From Sphingobium sp052327305 (GTDB lineage: Bacteria; Pseudomonadota; Alphaproteobacteria; Sphingomonadales; Sphingomonadaceae), in contig NZ_CP182486.1 of NCBI RefSeq assembly GCF_052327305.1, forward strand, positions 1,178,001 through 1,242,000: a stretch of 64,000 nucleotides of DNA, read 5' to 3'. Made by a program: the position numbers and the translations under genes. The notes below the pieces were generated by a model. The model did not search any database. It saw nothing but the letters and a program-made list of their open reading frames with translations, and was not told where the DNA came from. Position 1 is the first letter of the stretch; the number at the start of each line of letters is the position of its first letter. Positions 60,600 to 64,000 of this stretch are shown piece by piece.

Positions 60600-61192
60600 T
60601 TGACCGTGATAGTCGCTCCGGATTCGCCAGGATAGTCCCGGAAAAGCGCATCAGCGAGCTTGCCCGCCGCGATCCCCGCCTGCGAGGCCGGGCTGTTCTC
60701 CTTGGCCGCCGTCTCGGCGCGGCCTTCCCAGACCGCTGCATTCGTGTCCGCACGGCGGATCTGCACGCGCAGCTGCGTTCCGATCACCGCCTTGGGCGGG
60801 CCGGAGAGATTGATGCCGACACCGAGGCCAAGGCCACTGCCGAAACTGCCCGTGGAGCCGCCCACGCCCACGCTCACCGGAGATCCACGCCGGTCGACCG
60901 GACGATCCACGCTGCGATCCGTGCCGATGCGCGCAACGAACGTCGCCGAGCTGTTGTCCACCACCGTGAAACCGGCGCGGGTCAGCGCCTGAGCCACTGC
61001 GCTGGCGAAGGTGCGATATTCTAGACTTGCCGCATCGCCGCCCTCTTCCGGCGCGAGCCGCACGGTTCCGCTGCGGGCAGCCTGCGCTTCGTGGAAGCGC
61101 GTCACTTCCACAGGCGGCAAGGACGTAGCGCAGGCCGACGCAAGGAGGAGCGGTAGAGCGGCCAGCGCCGCGCGCGAAAACGAGCTGTACAT
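60596..61192 (-). CDS. DUF4136-like lipoprotein
   Basis: A 198-residue protein from the ATG 61192. It starts MYSSFSRAALAALPLLLASACATS, a lipoprotein signal with lipobox ASAC. The mature part has TRFHEAQAARSGTVRLAPEE, RTFASAVAQALTRAGFTVVD, a glycine/serine-rich central stretch (GVGGSTGSFGSGLGLGVGI) and QLRVQIRRADTNAAVWEGRA, like DUF4136 envelope lipoproteins. Function unknown. Cotranscribed with the M14 peptidase gene. Upstream it shares a 218-base gap with rpmJ. Confidence 0.85.
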   Translation of the reverse strand: MYSSFSRAALAALPLLLASACATSLPPVEVTRFHEAQAARSGTVRLAPEEGGDAASLEYRTFASAVAQALTRAGFTVVDNSSATFVARIGTDRSVDRPVDRRGSPVSVGVGGSTGSFGSGLGLGVGINLSGPPKAVIGTQLRVQIRRADTNAAVWEGRAETAAKENSPASQAGIAAGKLADALFRDYPGESGATITVK

Positions 61193-61335
61193 TGGCTTTC
61201 GAACTCCATCACCTGATCTGGCACGTGCAACTACGCGTCCGGGCAGTCCAGCCCTATCTCCTCGTGCGATGCATAAAGCCTGAACGAGCAAGGCATGAAC
61301 GAATGGCGAAAAGGCCGGTTGCAGCGCTTCGCGCC

Positions 61336-61362
61336 TTGACTCACGGCCAGCGGGTCCATAAA
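61336..61362 (+). promoter_or_regulatory. possible promoter of rpmJ
   Basis: TTGACT at 61336-61341 resembles a -35 box and CATAAA at 61357-61362 a weak -10 box, with a spacing of 15 bases. The start codon of rpmJ is about 49 bases further on, leaving a plausible leader. Spacing is slightly short, so this is tentative. Confidence 0.4.
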
Positions 61363-61410
61363 GGCGCGGCTTCGAATTTCCGCCCAACTCAAGATTTTGG
61401 ACCGCGAGTC

Positions 61411-61536
61411 ATGAAGATCCGCAACAGCCTCAAGTCGCTCAAGGACCGTCACCGGGATAACCGCGTGATTCGTCGTCGCGGCCGCACCTACGTCATCAAC
61501 AAGACGAATCGTCGCTTCAAGGCCCGCCAGGGCTGA
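61411..61536 (+). CDS. rpmJ: 50S ribosomal protein L36, zinc-free form
   Basis: A 41-residue ribosomal protein (MKIRNSLKSLKDRHRDNRVI, then RRRGRTYVINKTNRRFKARQ). It is L36, of the longer C-minus type lacking the CxxC-xH zinc ligands. Its own start at 61411 is clear; longer readings upstream are not coding. A terminator follows. In bacteria with both forms the zinc-free one is often under Zur; here it may be the only one. Confidence 0.96.
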   Translation: MKIRNSLKSLKDRHRDNRVIRRRGRTYVINKTNRRFKARQG

Positions 61537-61584
61537 AGCCACGCCGGCCCGGGTTCGCCCGCGTCGAACGTCTGACAGGAAAAC

Positions 61585-61614
61585 GCCCGCCGGCATCTGC
61601 CGCGCGGGCTTTTC
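61585..61614 (+). terminator. rho-independent terminator of rpmJ
   Basis: GCCCGCCGGC (61585-61594) and GCCGCGCGGGC pair around a 4-base loop with one bulge, followed by TTTTCCTTTG. The hairpin is GC-rich and correctly placed about 50 bases after the rpmJ stop. Confidence 0.8.
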
Positions 61615-61657
61615 CTTTGTCCGCGGGTTCGGGATGGCGCGGGCGAATCTTTCGCAG

Positions 61658-62356
61658 TCAGACTGCCGTCCCAACGATCGAACCGATACCCGCCGTCACC
61701 GCCATTGCGACCGCACCCCAGAAGGTGACTCGCAAGACTGCCTTCGAGACCTTCGCGCCTCCCGCCCTCGCCCCGACTGCGCCTAGTCCGGCGAGGAACA
61801 GCAGCGACGCCAACGCAACGCCAGTCACGAGCGGTCGACCAAGCGGCATGATACTGGCCACCAAAAGCGGCAAGGCAGCGCCTGCAGTGAAGGTCACGGC
61901 AGAAGTAAACGCCGCCTGCACGGGGCGCGCAGTCGTGACGTTGGTGATGCTCAACTCATCGCGTGCGTGCGCTTCCAGCGCATCATGCGCCATCATTTGA
62001 CGGGCAACCTCGTCGGCGGTGGCCTTTTCGACCCCCCGCTGCTGATAGATGCCGGACAATTCCGCCATTTCGAGATCCGGGGCCGAAGCGAGCTCGGCGC
62101 GCTCTCGCGCAAGATCAGCTGCTTCGGTGTCGGCCTGCGAACTGACCGAGACATACTCGCCCGCCGCCATAGACATTGCCCCGGCTACCAGCCCCGCGAC
62201 GCCAGCCAGAATGATTTCGCTCCGCCCTTGTGCCGCCGCCGCGACGCCCAGGATCAAACTTGCGGTGGAAACAATGCCGTCATTCGCGCCGAGAACGGCT
62301 GCGCGCAGCCAGCCAATCCGCGTGACGAGGTGCAATTCCGAATGTGTACCGCGCAT
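61658..62356 (-). CDS. VIT1/CCC1-family iron/manganese transporter
   Basis: The 232-residue membrane protein has the VIT1 pattern LRAAVLGANDGIVSTASLILG at the first helix and MSMAAGEYVSVSSQADTEAAD, then a cytoplasmic loop rich in charged residues (metal-binding region) and three more helices. Related proteins move Fe2+ or Mn2+ out of the cytosol. Metal choice cannot be read. It is convergent with rpmJ; 106 bases separate it from pyk. Confidence 0.9.
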   Translation of the reverse strand: MRGTHSELHLVTRIGWLRAAVLGANDGIVSTASLILGVAAAAQGRSEIILAGVAGLVAGAMSMAAGEYVSVSSQADTEAADLARERAELASAPDLEMAELSGIYQQRGVEKATADEVARQMMAHDALEAHARDELSITNVTTARPVQAAFTSAVTFTAGAALPLLVASIMPLGRPLVTGVALASLLFLAGLGAVGARAGGAKVSKAVLRVTFWGAVAMAVTAGIGSIVGTAV

Positions 62357-62462
62357 GGAAGGTCTCGCACCGCCAGAGCGCGAAGAACTACTGCAAACGA
62401 GAGACGGCGTCGTCTAAAATTTCGGACACGCCGCCCCAGCCTATCCGCTGCCCCTGAAAGCC

Positions 62463-63926
62463 TCAGTCCTCGCCGTGGGCCTTGAGCTCATCGCCGCGAA
62501 TAGAGGCGACATGCAGCACGTTCGTCGAGCCCGGCGTGCCGAACGGGACACCGGCAAGCACGATGATCTTGTCCCCGCCCCGCGCCAGCTTGTGGCGCAG
62601 CGCCATGCGCTTGGCCTTGCCGATCATTTCCTCGAAGCTGCCAATGTCCTTGGTGCGCACCGCATGGACGCCCCAGGTGAGCCCCATTCTGCGCGCCGTG
62701 TCCGTTCGCGGCGTCAGCGCCAGGATCGGCGCGGCCGCGCGTTCGCGCGCGATGCGGCGCACCGTGTTGCCTGACGAGGTGAAGCACACGATTGCCGCCG
62801 CGCTCACTGTCTGGGTAATCGATTTGCAGGCCTCGGCCAGCGCGTCCGCCGTGGTCGGGTCGGGTCGGGTGCTGGTGAAGTGCAGCCGGTCGAAATAGCC
62901 GGGATCGCGCTCCACGCTGTGGGCAATGCTGTTCATCATGGAGACGGCCTCCTCCGGCCAGTCTCCCGCTGCCGTCTCCGCTGAGAGCATGACAGCGTCC
63001 GCGCCGTCATAGACGGCCGTCGCCACGTCCGACACTTCGGCGCGTGTGGGCGTCGGCGCCTTGATCATCGATTCGAGCATTTGCGTGGCGACGACGACCG
63101 GCTTGCCGAGCCGCCGGGCGCTCTCGACGATCTGCTTCTGGAGCGGCGGCACGGCATAAGGCGGCAGTTCGACGCCGAGATCGCCGCGCGCGACCATCAC
63201 TGCGTCGGCCTGTTCGAGGATTTCCTCCAGCCGCGTCACGGCCGCCGGCTTCTCGATCTTGGCGAGCAGCGCGCCATAGCCGCCCATCAGCTTGCGCGCT
63301 TCCGCCAGATCTTCCGGACGCTGCACGAAGCTGAGCGCGATCCAGTCCACCCCCGCTTCCATGGCGAAGGAGAGGTCGCGCCGGTCCTTGGGCGTCAGCG
63401 CCGCCATCGGCAGCACCACGTCCGGCACATTCACGCCCTTGCGCTCGGAAAGCACGCCGCCGACCTCCACGATCGTCTCGATGCGGGTTTCCTCGACCAC
63501 CTGTACACGCAGCACCAGCTTGCCGTCGTCGAGCAGCAGCCGGCTGCCGGGCGTGAGCGCCGCGAAAATTTCCGGATGCGGCAGGTTAACTCGCAGCACG
63601 TTGCCCGGCGTCTCGTCCCGGTCCAGCACGAAGCCCGAGCCAGTCTCCAGCATGACGGGGCCGTCCTCGAACGTGCCGACGCGCAGCTTTGGTCCCTGCA
63701 AATCCGCGAGGATCGTGGTCGGTCGGAGAAATTCCTTCTCCAACGCGCGGATGATCTCCACGTTCTTTGCGTGCCCTTCATGCCCGCCATGGCTCATGTT
63801 GAGGCGGAAGGCATCCGCGCCCGCCATATACAGCTTGCGGATCATGTCCTCATTGCTGCTCGCTGGCCCCAGCGTCGCGAGAATGCGGACCTTGCGTGTG
63901 CGCGGTGCGATCTTCTTCATGCTCAT
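62463..63926 (-). CDS. pyk: pyruvate kinase
   Basis: A 487-residue enzyme with RKVRILATLGPASSNEDMI, FRLNMSHGGHEGH, AVMVARGDLGVELPPY, VVVATQMLESM and the MLSAETAAGDWPEEAV stretch. It converts phosphoenolpyruvate and ADP to pyruvate and ATP. I chose the ATG at 63926 (MSMKK); ATG 63920 is equally possible, and a TTG further upstream is less likely. The remaining 74 bases to the window end are its untranslated leader or promoter; nothing else is seen there. Confidence 0.96.
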   Translation of the reverse strand: MSMKKIAPRTRKVRILATLGPASSNEDMIRKLYMAGADAFRLNMSHGGHEGHAKNVEIIRALEKEFLRPTTILADLQGPKLRVGTFEDGPVMLETGSGFVLDRDETPGNVLRVNLPHPEIFAALTPGSRLLLDDGKLVLRVQVVEETRIETIVEVGGVLSERKGVNVPDVVLPMAALTPKDRRDLSFAMEAGVDWIALSFVQRPEDLAEARKLMGGYGALLAKIEKPAAVTRLEEILEQADAVMVARGDLGVELPPYAVPPLQKQIVESARRLGKPVVVATQMLESMIKAPTPTRAEVSDVATAVYDGADAVMLSAETAAGDWPEEAVSMMNSIAHSVERDPGYFDRLHFTSTRPDPTTADALAEACKSITQTVSAAAIVCFTSSGNTVRRIARERAAAPILALTPRTDTARRMGLTWGVHAVRTKDIGSFEEMIGKAKRMALRHKLARGGDKIIVLAGVPFGTPGSTNVLHVASIRGDELKAHGED

Positions 63927-64000
63927 CGCGTGCAATACACCCCTTGTATCCGTGTCTGGGCTCCCGACCTTCTGGTCGAACGATGCTTGCCGCGATCCGT

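Noticed and set aside
1..64000. tRNA genes, CRISPR array, insertion sequences or prophage
   Set aside because: No cloverleaf with a CCA-end context, no regular direct repeats with spacers, and no transposase or integrase motif was seen on either strand.

Overview
The window is high-GC bacterial chromosome, most likely from an alphaproteobacterium of the Sphingomonadaceae (Sphingobium/Sphingomonas-like). The pointers are a PEPxTA-type sorting tail (PEPATWAMMIAGFG), an ATP12-type F1-ATPase assembly chaperone, a zinc-free 41-residue L36, the ribF-ileS-lspA-DUF3035 gene order, an RNase E with an acidic insert in its S1 domain, and intergenic palindromes of the CGTTCGCCCTGAGCCTGTCGAAGG type that are abundant in sphingomonads. 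The genus is inference. I find no rRNA, tRNA, CRISPR array, transposase or clear prophage, so this is mainly housekeeping chromosome with small accessory islands.

Layout. 1-7.6 kb (all minus): a truncated CAP-domain lipoprotein, polA, a Tat-type glycerophosphodiesterase, a class A beta-lactamase-like lipoprotein and nadB. 7.8-8.6 kb: a PEPxTA surface protein with a leader hairpin and a strong terminator. 8.6-12.8 kb (minus): a tightly overlapping operon crcB, rluC-like, HAD phosphatase, small membrane protein, ATP12 and an ABC ATPase. 13-16.7 kb (plus): exported GH115 alpha-glucuronidase and rarD. 16.8-24.7 kb: pyrC (minus), ygfZ and glutaminyl cyclase (plus), then rne and an M48 protease/DsbA-like pair (minus). 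25.2-32 kb (plus): cell-envelope run amidase, PBP1A, outer-membrane phospholipase A, prfB and an overlapping lipoprotein methyltransferase.

32-34.7 kb holds two small divergent regulatory units. One is an ArsR-type repressor facing a short-chain dehydrogenase across a 7+7 bp palindrome. The other is an S24 (CI/LexA-like) repressor facing a 60-residue HTH-like protein across two TAGGA/TCCTA palindromes, a CI/Cro-like arrangement with no phage genes around it. 34.7-45.5 kb: cardiolipin synthase, a small WYL-like protein, TauE-family permease, nitronate monooxygenase, PH-domain and unknown membrane proteins, acyl-CoA dehydrogenase, dctA, zur and dxs. 45.5-55 kb (minus): PNPOx-like protein, DUF3035 lipoprotein, lspA, ileS, a SRPBCC-like protein, ribF, alpha/beta hydrolase, folA, purK and purE. 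55-64 kb: diguanylate cyclase, gpmA, dienelactone hydrolase, a membrane GT2 glycosyltransferase, M14 carboxypeptidase with a lipoprotein, rpmJ, a VIT1-family transporter and pyk.

The most notable points are: (1) the S24/small-HTH divergent switch with clear operators; (2) a palindromic intergenic-type repeat carried in frame inside the editing domain of ileS, next to a stretch of unusual codon use; (3) a beta-lactamase-like protein with an extra ~35 residues after the omega-loop Glu and Gln in place of Asn170; (4) a secreted methyltransferase lipoprotein overlapping prfB; (5) the hairpin leader of the PEPxTA gene. No search could be run, so all family names rest on motifs read by eye.
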